The notes under the pieces were generated by a model. The model was not told where the DNA came from, ran no database searches, and saw only the letters and a program-made list of their open reading frames with translations. From positions 124,001 to 188,000 of the forward strand of contig JAHCAO010000002.1 in assembly GCA_019634835.1 (NCBI GenBank): DNA of 64,000 nt. The letters run 5' to 3'. Each line of letters starts with the position of its first letter. Positions within the stretch are counted from its first letter, which is position 1. This document shows positions 8,013 through 16,102 of this stretch, piece by piece. The translations under genes and the position numbers were made by a program. This DNA comes from Gammaproteobacteria bacterium. Its GTDB lineage: Bacteria > Pseudomonadota > Gammaproteobacteria > DSM-16500.

Positions 8013-9782
8013 ATGCAAATTTCAAGACTTAAATACTCACAATTTAATGAATCCTATGGGATTTTTTGTTCATTCCTTCCGAGACTTAGTGATCGCGATG
8101 GACTTTACCCCACCTTCTGTCGAATTCTACGTGGTGGGAATACAATCGCTCACACGCACTTCGAACCTGAACTTTTCTACATAGTAAGCGGTTGCGGGTT
8201 GATGACCATTGATGATGAAACAGAGAAAGTCTACGCAGGTGATCTTATCCGCATTCCTTCATTATCAAGTCATAAACTTAAAAACATCGGCATAGAAGAT
8301 CTGATTTTTCTATCTGTTTATAGTGAAGATACTGAAACGCCCCTTCTACCTACATCAGTAATCATTACCTCTGCACCTCCAACGCCGAATGGTCCCTTGC
8401 ACTTGGGTCATATCAGTGGACCTTATCTTGCTAGTGATATTTTAGCCAGGTATTTGCGTTTACGATCTCTGAATGTATACAGTCATAGTGGAACAGATGA
8501 TCATCAAAATTATATCCATGAAAAAGCAAATTCTCTGCGGATAGCACCAGAGAATTTTCGAAAACAGATGCGTTCGAGAATCCAGAATGGTTTCGCAACC
8601 ATGCGTATTACTTTTAATGAATTTATAGAGCCCAAAACAGACAGCGATTACCAAAATAAAATTTTAGATTTTGCTCAAAGAGCCATAGAGTTGAAAGTGA
8701 TTGAAAAAGAATTTGTTGAATTGCCCTATTGTACATATTGTGATGAAACATTGATAGATTCACGGATAAACGGAAGCTGTCCTTTCTGCAAAGAAGCAAG
8801 TCATGGTATCTGTGAAAATTGTGGAATTGTAGTTCCACCATACGATTTGAAAAATGCAACATGTTCTCGTTGCAATAGCCCAGCAGATAAAAAAACCTTC
8901 TCTGTTTATACATTTGAATTAAATAAATACCTTCCCGCTATTCAAAAAGAACTTTCTCAACTTTCTCTTTGCCCACGCTTGCAAGATTTGATCAAACACG
9001 CTCGTTCAATGAATCATCTTAAAATTCTTTTGACCTATCCTGATATAAGCGGTCAAGGGCTCACTTTACCTGGATCCAATCAAATTTTACATGCTTGGTT
9101 TGAAATGGCAGCTCATTATGAACAATTCGCTTTGAACCAAACATTCTGGGTTCATTGTTTCGGATTCGATAATAGTTTTTATTATCTTTTATTTATTCCT
9201 GCTTTATTACGTGCAATTAGTCCACAGGCAAAACTTCCTAATGCTGTTATCACGAATGATTTTTTGCAACTAGAAGGATTGAAATTTTCCACAAGCCGGA
9301 AACACGCTGTGTGGGCCGATGAATTTTCAGGCAATATCGATCATTTGCGAATGTATTTGAGTTTTTATCGGCCTTCAATATTTGCATCAGATTTTTCTAA
9401 TGAGAAATTCCAGCATTTCTCATTAGATCTTGAGAAACAATTGCAACACCTCAATCAACGCGCCCAGATCGTCGCAAAACAAAAACTAGAGAGAGTTTCC
9501 CCACAAAAAATCATTGACTGTAATCGCATCACTCGCGACATGGAGTTTTTCTTATCACCAACTCATTTTGACCTACGTCGTGCAAGCAGGCAGCTTTTTT
9601 CGCTCATCGATCTCACTCTTCAAGCAAAAAGAACTGGTAGTAGCGAAAGGCTGATGCTGCACACGCTTGCCACTCTTATGTCACCTTTCATGCCAAAAGA
9701 ATCGAAAAATCTTTTTGACTCACTTGAGGAAAATTCGCCTATCTGGGTGAAGGACTGGAGTAAAATTTATGCAATCATTTGA
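8013..9782 (+). CDS. Cupin-methionyl-tRNA-synthetase fusion, candidate hydrazine synthetase (N-N bond forming)
   Basis: A 589-residue two-domain protein. Residues about 35-105 form a cupin with the exact first motif G41-x5-H47-x-H49-x3-E53-x6-G60 and second motif G76-x5-P82...H87-x3-N91, giving a metal site. From residue 115 it is a class I MetRS-like catalytic domain: HLGH (130-133), a zinc-knuckle insert with eight cysteines (C240, C243, C256, C259, C267, C270, C284, C287), and KFSTS (424-428) in place of KMSKS. The usual anticodon-binding region is shortened. This fusion is the known architecture of Spb40 of s56-p1 biosynthesis and its triacsin and formycin/pyrazofurin relatives, where the MetRS part activates an amino acid and the cupin helps form an N-N bond with N6-hydroxylysine. 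The ATG at 8013 is preferred to the TTG at 7980. The next gene overlaps it by 14 nt. Confidence 0.86.
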   Translation: MQISRLKYSQFNESYGIFCSFLPRLSDRDGLYPTFCRILRGGNTIAHTHFEPELFYIVSGCGLMTIDDETEKVYAGDLIRIPSLSSHKLKNIGIEDLIFLSVYSEDTETPLLPTSVIITSAPPTPNGPLHLGHISGPYLASDILARYLRLRSLNVYSHSGTDDHQNYIHEKANSLRIAPENFRKQMRSRIQNGFATMRITFNEFIEPKTDSDYQNKILDFAQRAIELKVIEKEFVELPYCTYCDETLIDSRINGSCPFCKEASHGICENCGIVVPPYDLKNATCSRCNSPADKKTFSVYTFELNKYLPAIQKELSQLSLCPRLQDLIKHARSMNHLKILLTYPDISGQGLTLPGSNQILHAWFEMAAHYEQFALNQTFWVHCFGFDNSFYYLLFIPALLRAISPQAKLPNAVITNDFLQLEGLKFSTSRKHAVWADEFSGNIDHLRMYLSFYRPSIFASDFSNEKFQHFSLDLEKQLQHLNQRAQIVAKQKLERVSPQKIIDCNRITRDMEFFLSPTHFDLRRASRQLFSLIDLTLQAKRTGSSERLMLHTLATLMSPFMPKESKNLFDSLEENSPIWVKDWSKIYAII

Positions 9783-10782
9783 ATTTAACATTGCTATTAT
9801 TGGAGGCGGATGCATTGGAAGCAGTATCTTGTATGAACTCTGTCGCCGTGGTTTCAAGAATGTAGTCTTGATTGATCATGGAAGAAAAACATTAAGTGCG
9901 ACCAGCGCATCAGGCGGAATGCTTCGTGTCTTCCATGAACATCTCGAGCACATTGATTTGTCATTGCAAAATTTTTCCTTCATTGAGATTTATCAACAGT
10001 CCGCTGTGCTTACAGAAAAAACGGAAGCCAATGGCCATCTCTACTTCTTCAACAAAAGCCAATATCGAAGCTATAAAAATAATTTTCTAAAAATGAATAA
10101 GGCACATTATCCTTTTGAAATACTCACTCCGACATCTGGACAGAACCGTTTTCCACAATATCGTTGGGGAAAAAAATGGGCAGTCTACGAACCTAAAGGA
10201 AACCACATCTCCCCTAAAGTTTTCATGGATGATCTTCTCATAGCCAGTAAACAACATGGAGCGAATTTTTTTGATGATTTCTACGTGAATCGTATTTGTT
10301 CTTGTCGTAATCGATACTGGATCTCAGGTGAGAAATCTTTAATCACAGCAAAAAGATTGGTTTTAGCTGGCGGCGCTCGATTGTTACCTCGATTGCAAGA
10401 TTTAAACTTGAGACTGCCGTTTAATGTTAAAAATATCACTACTTACATAGCAAAAAAATCACACGAAGACTTTCTATTACCCAATTATTTTGATCGCGAA
10501 TCCTTGCACTTTGGTTGCTTTAGTCACAAGCATGATGTTGTTCTTTCATATAAGAACTGCATGCGCGTGAAAGAAAAACCATGGGGAAAAATCATCGAAG
10601 AAAGATCAGCAAAAGACATCTATGCCCCAAATCGCCTTGGTTTTTTAGGAAGAATAGCAGGTTTTCCAGGTCTTTTTATTGCAACTGGCTGGGGAGGAAC
10701 AGCATTTAAGTTTGCATTAGAAATTGGCCATCGTGTTACCAATGCCATCGAAATAGATTTTAAGAAAGGAGAGACTACATAA
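9769..10782 (+). CDS. FAD-dependent oxidoreductase of the DAO family, candidate hydrazino-acid-releasing oxidase
   Basis: A 337-residue glycine-oxidase/D-amino-acid-oxidase-type flavoenzyme. The FAD motif IIGGGCIGSS is near residue 11, the second FAD stretch reads TSATSASGGMLRVFHEH-like after the first beta-alpha-beta unit, and the C-terminus has GLFIATGWGGTAFKFAL. In the s56-p1 pathway a homologous enzyme (Spb39) cleaves the lysine-glycine hydrazine conjugate oxidatively to hydrazinoacetic acid. It starts inside the cupin-MetRS gene (14-nt overlap, GGAG ten bases upstream) and its stop overlaps the next start as TAATG, so translation is coupled. The exact substrate here is inferred from context. 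Confidence 0.82.
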   Translation: MQSFEFNIAIIGGGCIGSSILYELCRRGFKNVVLIDHGRKTLSATSASGGMLRVFHEHLEHIDLSLQNFSFIEIYQQSAVLTEKTEANGHLYFFNKSQYRSYKNNFLKMNKAHYPFEILTPTSGQNRFPQYRWGKKWAVYEPKGNHISPKVFMDDLLIASKQHGANFFDDFYVNRICSCRNRYWISGEKSLITAKRLVLAGGARLLPRLQDLNLRLPFNVKNITTYIAKKSHEDFLLPNYFDRESLHFGCFSHKHDVVLSYKNCMRVKEKPWGKIIEERSAKDIYAPNRLGFLGRIAGFPGLFIATGWGGTAFKFALEIGHRVTNAIEIDFKKGETT

Positions 10783-12134
10783 TGTGCCATCTTGAAAGAA
10801 AAACATTTGCAGTCATTGGTGCAGGTCCCAAAGGCATTGCTGTCGCTGTGAAAGCCAAGGTTTTGGAAGAGTTTGGTTTTATTGTTGATCGCGTTATTTT
10901 GATTGAAAAACAAGGTGTGGCAGCTCACTGGTCTGGTGATTTTGGTTATACCAACGGTGAAATGAAATTAGGAACACCACCAGAAAAAGATATTGTTTTT
11001 CCACTCGAAACTAATGTGGGAAATGAGGCATTAAATACCCGGATACACCAACGGCTTTTGCATTTTACCTGGACATCATTTCTTGTTCATACACACCGTT
11101 ATACTGACTGGGTTGATCGAGGCCGGCATGCCCCTTGTCATAAATTGTGGGCACTCTATCTGCAGTGGGTTGCTGAACAGCTTGCGCCGGAGGTATCCAT
11201 TGTGTCAGAAGAAGTTGTCCAAATTGATTTAACATCTGACAGCAAGCGCTGGGAACTTACTTTGCAGGAATCCACAAAAAATAAACGCCTCATCGAAGCA
11301 GATAGATTGATGCTCACGGGCCCAGGAAAGCCACGAGTAAATTTTATTAGAGGAAACCCCGGATCACTACCCCCTTCAACCTATGACTTAGAATCATTCT
11401 GGGATGCATTCAAAATGAAAACGTTTTCTACCTCAGGAAGACTCGCGATCATTGGTACAGGCGAGAATGCAGCATCAGCTTTGTTAGCATTATCGCAATA
11501 TGCACCTCATTTACAGGTAGATGTCATTTCTCCGAGAGGGTTTCTATTTAGCAGAGCAGAAAATTACTATGAAAATCAAGTTTTCAGTCAGCCAGAAAAA
11601 AATGGCTGGTCAACACTTGAGATTACCGATCGATTGGATTTTATTAAGAGGACCGATTTAAGTGTTTTTTCACTGCATGCAATGACTATACTTAATGAAC
11701 AAATTCGTCATCGCATTATTCCTGGGCGTGTGGTCAGTCTAAAACATGATGGTCACGCTATATCACTAAATCTCGCCTATCATCAGAAAACATTTACTCG
11801 CATTTATGATCAAGCAATTTTAGCAACTGGGTTTGATCAGGTTGCAACACTAAAATCATTACTGACACCAATGGCACAGAAAGTTTTAGTGAGAGCACTT
11901 TCTGCGCCCTTAAATCAGCAAATTATCGCATCAAAGATCCAACCAGATCTCTCCGTGCAAGACATGCAACCTTATCTTCACTTACCCATGTTAGCAGGTC
12001 TCATGCAAGGGCCAGGTTTTGCAAATTTAAGTTGTCTAGGGCTTCTTTCAGACAGAGTGATGTCTCACTTCGCACGTAAACAAGCAAAAAATTTGAAAGA
12101 AATTATTCCTTATCGATTGGAGGCAAAACGATGA
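10782..12134 (+). CDS. Flavin-dependent N-hydroxylating monooxygenase, candidate lysine N6-hydroxylase
   Basis: A 450-residue class B flavoprotein related to the SidA/IucD/PvdA hydroxylases. FAD site VIGAGPKG at residues 11-18; NADPH site IIGTGENAAS at 223-232; the C-terminal ATGF signature at 348-351. In related pathways this enzyme makes N6-hydroxylysine, the nucleophile for the cupin-MetRS step. It is divergent from siderophore-type hydroxylases: the region after FAD reads KLGTPPEKD rather than the HPGML-type motif, and NENVF-type sequence appears as YYENQVFSQP. A strong AAAGGAGAG ribosome site precedes the ATG. It overlaps DAO by 1 nt and the GNAT gene by 4 nt (ATGA). Confidence 0.8.
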   Translation: MCHLERKTFAVIGAGPKGIAVAVKAKVLEEFGFIVDRVILIEKQGVAAHWSGDFGYTNGEMKLGTPPEKDIVFPLETNVGNEALNTRIHQRLLHFTWTSFLVHTHRYTDWVDRGRHAPCHKLWALYLQWVAEQLAPEVSIVSEEVVQIDLTSDSKRWELTLQESTKNKRLIEADRLMLTGPGKPRVNFIRGNPGSLPPSTYDLESFWDAFKMKTFSTSGRLAIIGTGENAASALLALSQYAPHLQVDVISPRGFLFSRAENYYENQVFSQPEKNGWSTLEITDRLDFIKRTDLSVFSLHAMTILNEQIRHRIIPGRVVSLKHDGHAISLNLAYHQKTFTRIYDQAILATGFDQVATLKSLLTPMAQKVLVRALSAPLNQQIIASKIQPDLSVQDMQPYLHLPMLAGLMQGPGFANLSCLGLLSDRVMSHFARKQAKNLKEIIPYRLEAKR

Positions 12135-12763
12135 AGAATCGAATTCTCTTTGTTAATAGACAAAGAAAAGTGGAAATTGATGCACTTCGGATGCAAGCGT
12201 ATGCAAAAGCATCTGGGTTTTCTGTTGATCTGACAACGCTAAAATGGGCACTTTCTGATGATGAAAGCTTCGTGATGGCTGCTGAAACGGAAGGTCAGCT
12301 GATAGCTACAATGCGTGGAGAAGTGGTCACTGAGGTTTCTCTTCTGGAACAGAAATTAGAATGCCCATGGGACTTCCCGCTTAAACTTGATATGCCAATT
12401 CTTTTATTGAGTAGAGCAGCGACACTTTCATCATATCGTTCTGCTGGATTAAATCTTATTCTTCGTTATTGGTTTTTACGTTTTGCAATCACGCACAATA
12501 TCAACTTTGTTCTTGGCACATTTGTCACAGGTTCGCCTCGTGAAAACACACTCCGAGAAATGGGATATCAATTTTTTGATAACAAGCTAGGCTGGCAAAA
12601 ATCCACCTATCGCTCGTTATTTCCTGTCACTGTAGTGGCACTGGATATAAGAACACAGGGGAAAAAGGCACTGCGCTATTGTCTTGATCATGCACCAAAT
12701 GGAATGAATGAATATGTCTTCGACGAAGAATTTCCAGATTTACGCATCATAAAAAATCTATAG
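12131..12763 (+). CDS. GNAT-fold acyltransferase, last gene of the hydrazine-type operon
   Basis: A 210-residue protein with a GNAT-like core: the LLSRAATLSSYRSAGLNLIL segment supplies the beta-strand and the R-x-x-G-L acyl-CoA loop followed by a helix (about residues 95-120), and the FVLGTFVTGSPRENTLREMG segment fits the later strand-helix. GGAGG lies seven bases before the ATG, which overlaps the previous stop (ATGA). In triacsin biosynthesis a GNAT succinylates hydrazinoacetic acid, so acyl-capping of a hydrazine is a reasonable role; use of aminoacyl-tRNA is another. No catalytic assignment can be made from sequence alone. Confidence 0.68.
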   Translation: MKNRILFVNRQRKVEIDALRMQAYAKASGFSVDLTTLKWALSDDESFVMAAETEGQLIATMRGEVVTEVSLLEQKLECPWDFPLKLDMPILLLSRAATLSSYRSAGLNLILRYWFLRFAITHNINFVLGTFVTGSPRENTLREMGYQFFDNKLGWQKSTYRSLFPVTVVALDIRTQGKKALRYCLDHAPNGMNEYVFDEEFPDLRIIKNL

Positions 12764-12934
12764 TACAAAAAAACTTGAGAGTCGAAGCAAAGAGAGTATT
12801 TATGTCCTAGACACATTCTTTGGCCAACACTCCGTGTGTCAGCCAACGCACCGACGGAACCAGATTTTTTATCCGTTATAACTGTAATAATGCCCGGTTC
12901 TCATCATTTTAATTCGTGCTATGCACATATACAA

Positions 12935-14161
12935 TCAACCTGCATCTTTGACACCAGGTATTTCTTGCTTGGTGCAAAGTGAAGGAATTGTCACTACCGG
13001 ATCTACCTCAGCATCATAATTCACACCAGCAACGTTAAATCCGAATAGACGATAGAACTCATCACAATACCCTTTTACATCGGTATATTGCGCTAGATTT
13101 TCAGAGATAACCATTGGCCATAGTTCCATCACTTTCTGTTGAACATCTTCTTGCATTTCTAAATCATCTATCCGAATGTAGCCTTCTTGATCTGTAGACA
13201 GAGAAGAAGATGCACATAAATGGTCATGAAACAACCGATACATCTGTTCTATGCAACCTTCATGCGTCCCTTTTTCTTTCATCACTTTAAATAAGATTGA
13301 GATATAGAGAGGAACCACCGGAATGGCAGCGCTTGCCTGAGTCACAACAGCTTTATCTACTGACACAATAGCTCGTCCATAAATATCTTTTAACTTCTTA
13401 TCCAATTTATCAGCAGTTAGTTTTAAATGCTCTTTGGCTTTTCCTATCGTTCCATCTTTATAAATCGCGTGTGTCAGTTCAGGACCAACATAAGAATATG
13501 CGACTGTCTTCACCCCATCGGCCAGTAAATTTTCTTTGGCAAGATAATCTATCCACATTTCCCAATCCTCTCCTCCCATGACAGCAACTGTACTCGCTAT
13601 CTCTTCTTCATTAGCAGGCTCTATTGTGATCTCTTTCACTTCTCCACGAAATGCGTCAATAGATTTACTTGTAAATGTTTGGCCAATAGGTTTTAACACT
13701 GATGAAAAAACTTGACCCGTGACAGGATGGACACGGCGCGGCGATGCCAAACTATAAATAATAAGATCCACTTTTCCAAAATCATTACGTATTAATTCAG
13801 CAGCGTGACTTTTTATTTTTTGAGAAAATGCGTCGCCATTGATGCTCTTAGCATAATGTCCATCACGATGCGCATATTTCTCAAATGCAGCCGAATTATA
13901 CCAGCCAGGAGAAGCTGTACGCTTTTCATCCGCTTCTTTTTCGAAGAAGACACCTATTGTTTTTGAACCTGCACCAAACGTCGCAACAATTCTGCTCGCT
14001 AATCCATAGCCCGTTGATGCACCTATCACTAATACATTTTTTGGTCCAGTCAGCCGGCCTTTACGTTTTACATATTGAATTTGTTCTTCCACTACCCGAC
14101 TGCATCCTTCAGGATGCGCAGTAGTACAAATGAATCCTCGAATCTTAGGCTGTATGATCAT
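12935..14161 (-). CDS. fabV: Trans-2-enoyl-ACP/CoA reductase FabV
   Basis: FabV performs the last reduction of each fatty-acid elongation round using NADH and is typically insensitive to triclosan. The 408-residue protein has the N-terminal MIIQPKIRGFICTTAHPEGC start seen in the family, the Rossmann motif VLVIGASTGYGLA, and the FabV active site Y-x8-K (AIY then KDGTIGKA then K). I moved the start from 14188 to 14161 because GAGGAAAG lies just upstream and the family begins there. It converges on the hydrazine-type operon. Whether it is the only enoyl reductase cannot be judged from this window. Confidence 0.95.
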   Translation of the reverse strand: MIIQPKIRGFICTTAHPEGCSRVVEEQIQYVKRKGRLTGPKNVLVIGASTGYGLASRIVATFGAGSKTIGVFFEKEADEKRTASPGWYNSAAFEKYAHRDGHYAKSINGDAFSQKIKSHAAELIRNDFGKVDLIIYSLASPRRVHPVTGQVFSSVLKPIGQTFTSKSIDAFRGEVKEITIEPANEEEIASTVAVMGGEDWEMWIDYLAKENLLADGVKTVAYSYVGPELTHAIYKDGTIGKAKEHLKLTADKLDKKLKDIYGRAIVSVDKAVVTQASAAIPVVPLYISILFKVMKEKGTHEGCIEQMYRLFHDHLCASSSLSTDQEGYIRIDDLEMQEDVQQKVMELWPMVISENLAQYTDVKGYCDEFYRLFGFNVAGVNYDAEVDPVVTIPSLCTKQEIPGVKDAG

Positions 14162-14664
14162 GTTCTTTCCTCGATGACTAATTATCATTTAAAGCGGCGT
14201 TAGTTTATCAGCATCGTTAATAGAGTGATAGCTTGATCACTTTTATGATAATAATACCGAATACCATACCGGTAGCGTTTTAATTTAGGTATCTTGTTGA
14301 CTTGGGGTCCTGTCAATGAGCATTCGTTTCGATATTCGTAAACTGTGCGTTAAAATGAACGCCCGCTGTCATCCACGATTTTCACTCTTAACATTGAAAC
14401 ACTACGGGTATAGAAAATGAAAAACAATCCTATGATGCACATCAACATGTGTGATCGAAATATAGAAAATCAGGGAGTATTAGCTGTTAAAACAATTTAA
14501 GTTAATTAGTAATAATCCTTACATTACAAATTATAAATAAGAATTAAATACAAGTTCATGTAACTCAGTCTCATATTACTTAGTATAATCCCTAATAGTT
14601 CTATACTTTTTACAATGCTAATGTTAAATTTATTCATTGTTAACAATTGAAAGGAAACTACGTC
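14162..14664. other. Long gap upstream of the histone-like gene, no gene recognised
   Basis: About 500 nt of AT-rich sequence between divergent fabV and the histone-like gene. I see only short open frames without convincing ribosome sites, no tRNA or known riboswitch pattern, and no clear promoter. It should hold the control regions of both genes. Confidence 0.5.
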
Positions 14665-14820
14665 ATGGCAAAAGCAAAAACTGCAACAAAAAAGAAAGCA
14701 ACAAAACCACGTAAAAAAGCAGTAAAAAAAACCACAGCAAAAAAAACGTTAAAGAAAGCAGCGACCAAGAAGCGTACTGGCCGTAGAAAAACCACAAAGA
14801 AGAAAGCTGCTAAGAAGTAG
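14665..14820 (+). CDS. Lysine-rich histone H1-like DNA-binding protein (51 residues)
   Basis: A 51-residue protein made almost wholly of Lys, Ala, Thr and Arg (MAKAKTATKKKATKPRKKAV at the start, ending KKKAAKK), typical of bacterial H1-like chromatin proteins such as chlamydial Hc and Coxiella Hq1. Such proteins compact DNA in non-replicating stages. AAGGAAAC lies 4-11 bases before the ATG and a very strong terminator follows six bases after the stop, so this is a genuine single-gene unit. It is short and low in complexity, so paralogy cannot be resolved from sequence. Confidence 0.85.
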   Translation: MAKAKTATKKKATKPRKKAVKKTTAKKTLKKAATKKRTGRRKTTKKKAAKK

Positions 14821-14825
14821 CTTTT

Positions 14826-14859
14826 AAAATTGGGCCCAGTTTGCTGGGCCCAATTTTTT
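14826..14859. terminator. Strong Rho-independent terminator after the histone-like gene
   Basis: A perfect 14-bp stem (14826-14839 with 14844-14857, GGGCCCAG core) closed by a TTTG loop and followed by a T run. The A-rich left flank would make it work for transcripts from the other strand too. Confidence 0.93.
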
Positions 14860-14949
14860 GATCCCCCATCGCATTTCACCAACCTGAGACATCAAGCTAA
14901 AAAATTTTTCTAAATCACCCTCATCATTACTAAACTTGATTCCTTGAAA

Positions 14950-15116
14950 GTACATGACAAGTTTTTTGCTAGATAGAATAAGGATATTTTGTATGAGCAA
15001 TTAACGAGCAGATAAGAATCTGCGAGAGCAAAACCCAATCAAGAGTGAGTGTGTTTTGTGGTTAATCGCGAAAGAAAAATATCCTTATTCTCTCCAGCAA
15101 AAAATTTGTTATGCAC
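14950..15116. repeat. Dispersed inverted-repeat element, full copy A
   Basis: A 167-nt element with 40-nt terminal arms (14950-14989 against 15077-15116) that pair with few mismatches. Inside is the hairpin GCAGAT-AAGA-ATCTGC at 15008-15023, then CAAAACCCAATCAAG and GTGAGTGTGTTTTG. The same internal words and ends recur in the copy at 27370-27538, with different but still complementary arm and hairpin bases. It has no open frame of note and fills the gap before kdsB. Confidence 0.88.
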
Positions 15117-15184
15117 CCTTCCATGATTGATTCCCCAGGTATTATTTATTATCATGTCTTTCTCTAATAAACTTATAAATAATT

Positions 15185-15907
15185 ATGAATATCCTCTGCA
15201 TCATACCAAGCCGCATTCAATCCACTCGACTACCGCGAAAACCATTATTACCTATCCAAGGAAAACCCATGGTTCAGTGGACATATGAAAATGCATCACG
15301 CTGCAAAATTCTTTCTGATCTTATTGTTGCAACCGATAGTGAGGAAATAGCCAATGTAATTAGTAAAATCGGTGGCAAAGTTGAAATGACAGATCCCGAC
15401 TTACCCACTGGCTCTGAACGTGTCGCTGCTGTCGCTGAACGTTATCCTAAGATGGATGTGATTATCAACCTTCAAGGAGACGAGCCATTCATCAAACCTT
15501 CCATGCTAGAAAAACTGGTCTCGCCTTATCTAGCCGGCGAAACACCAGAGATGACAACATTAGCTTTTCAGTTAGACAAGACACATAAATATCATGAGCC
15601 AGGTGCTGTTAAAGTCATCACAGACATACACAGTAATGCCATTTATTTCTCACGCTCCCCCATTCCTTATTATCGTACGCAAGAATCTGCTCCGGTTTAT
15701 CATCATATAGGATTATATGCATTCCGCCGCGATTTCTTAATGCTTTATAAAACCTTGCCACAAACCCCACTTGAAAAAGTGGAAGGCTTGGAACAATTAC
15801 GTGTTTTAGAACATGGCTACAAAATCCGTGTCTGCCTAACTGAAGAAAAAACCTTGGAAATCAACACACCAGAAGAATATAAACAAGCTCAGCAATTTGA
15901 ATACTAA
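15185..15907 (+). CDS. kdsB: 3-deoxy-manno-octulosonate cytidylyltransferase KdsB
   Basis: KdsB activates Kdo as CMP-Kdo for attachment to lipid A, an essential early LPS step in the cytoplasm. The 240-residue length fits. Visible motifs are the nucleotide-binding IIPSRIQSTRLPRKPL at the start, VATDSEEI, the TDPDLPTGSERVA substrate loop and INLQGDEPF. No obvious ribosome site is seen before the ATG. It stands alone between two inverted-repeat elements, so it probably has its own promoter. Two LPS core transferase genes occur elsewhere in the window (waaC, waaF). Confidence 0.96.
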   Translation: MNILCIIPSRIQSTRLPRKPLLPIQGKPMVQWTYENASRCKILSDLIVATDSEEIANVISKIGGKVEMTDPDLPTGSERVAAVAERYPKMDVIINLQGDEPFIKPSMLEKLVSPYLAGETPEMTTLAFQLDKTHKYHEPGAVKVITDIHSNAIYFSRSPIPYYRTQESAPVYHHIGLYAFRRDFLMLYKTLPQTPLEKVEGLEQLRVLEHGYKIRVCLTEEKTLEINTPEEYKQAQQFEY

Positions 15908-15928
15908 GGCTTGTTCCACTGTAGCTGT

Positions 15929-16015
15929 TCAGTGGTAGCAGTATTGGAATCGGTCTGCTCCTTTTGTTTTTTATATGAAGGAAAGTAGACAGGAGTCCAA
16001 TACTGCTACCACTGA
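15929..16015. repeat. Inverted-repeat element between kdsB and typA
   Basis: Perfect 20-bp arms (TCAGTGGTAGCAGTATTGGA at 15929-15948 and its complement at 15996-16015) enclose 47 nt. Beside the right arm is GTAGAC-AGGA-GTCC, like the core hairpin of the other elements. No T tract follows, so it is not a standard terminator. Confidence 0.85.
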
Positions 16016-16102
16016 GCATACGTTCCACTAGACCCTAGCCACCCATCTACCAAATCATGTACTATATGCAACCTTTTTAATGCAAAAAACCAGGTGAATA
16101 CA

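Noticed and set aside
8013-9782. Housekeeping methionyl-tRNA synthetase
   Set aside because: An N-terminal cupin, altered KMSKS-type motif, short anticodon region and the flavoenzyme operon context argue for a pathway enzyme.
14317-14421. 34-codon frame in the gap upstream of the histone-like gene
   Set aside because: No convincing ribosome site and no resemblance to a known small protein; length is within chance.
14658-14882. Minus-strand frame of 74 residues rich in Phe, Val and Ala
   Set aside because: It is the reverse of the Lys/Ala-rich histone-like gene plus its terminator; the plus-strand gene has a ribosome site and this frame does not.
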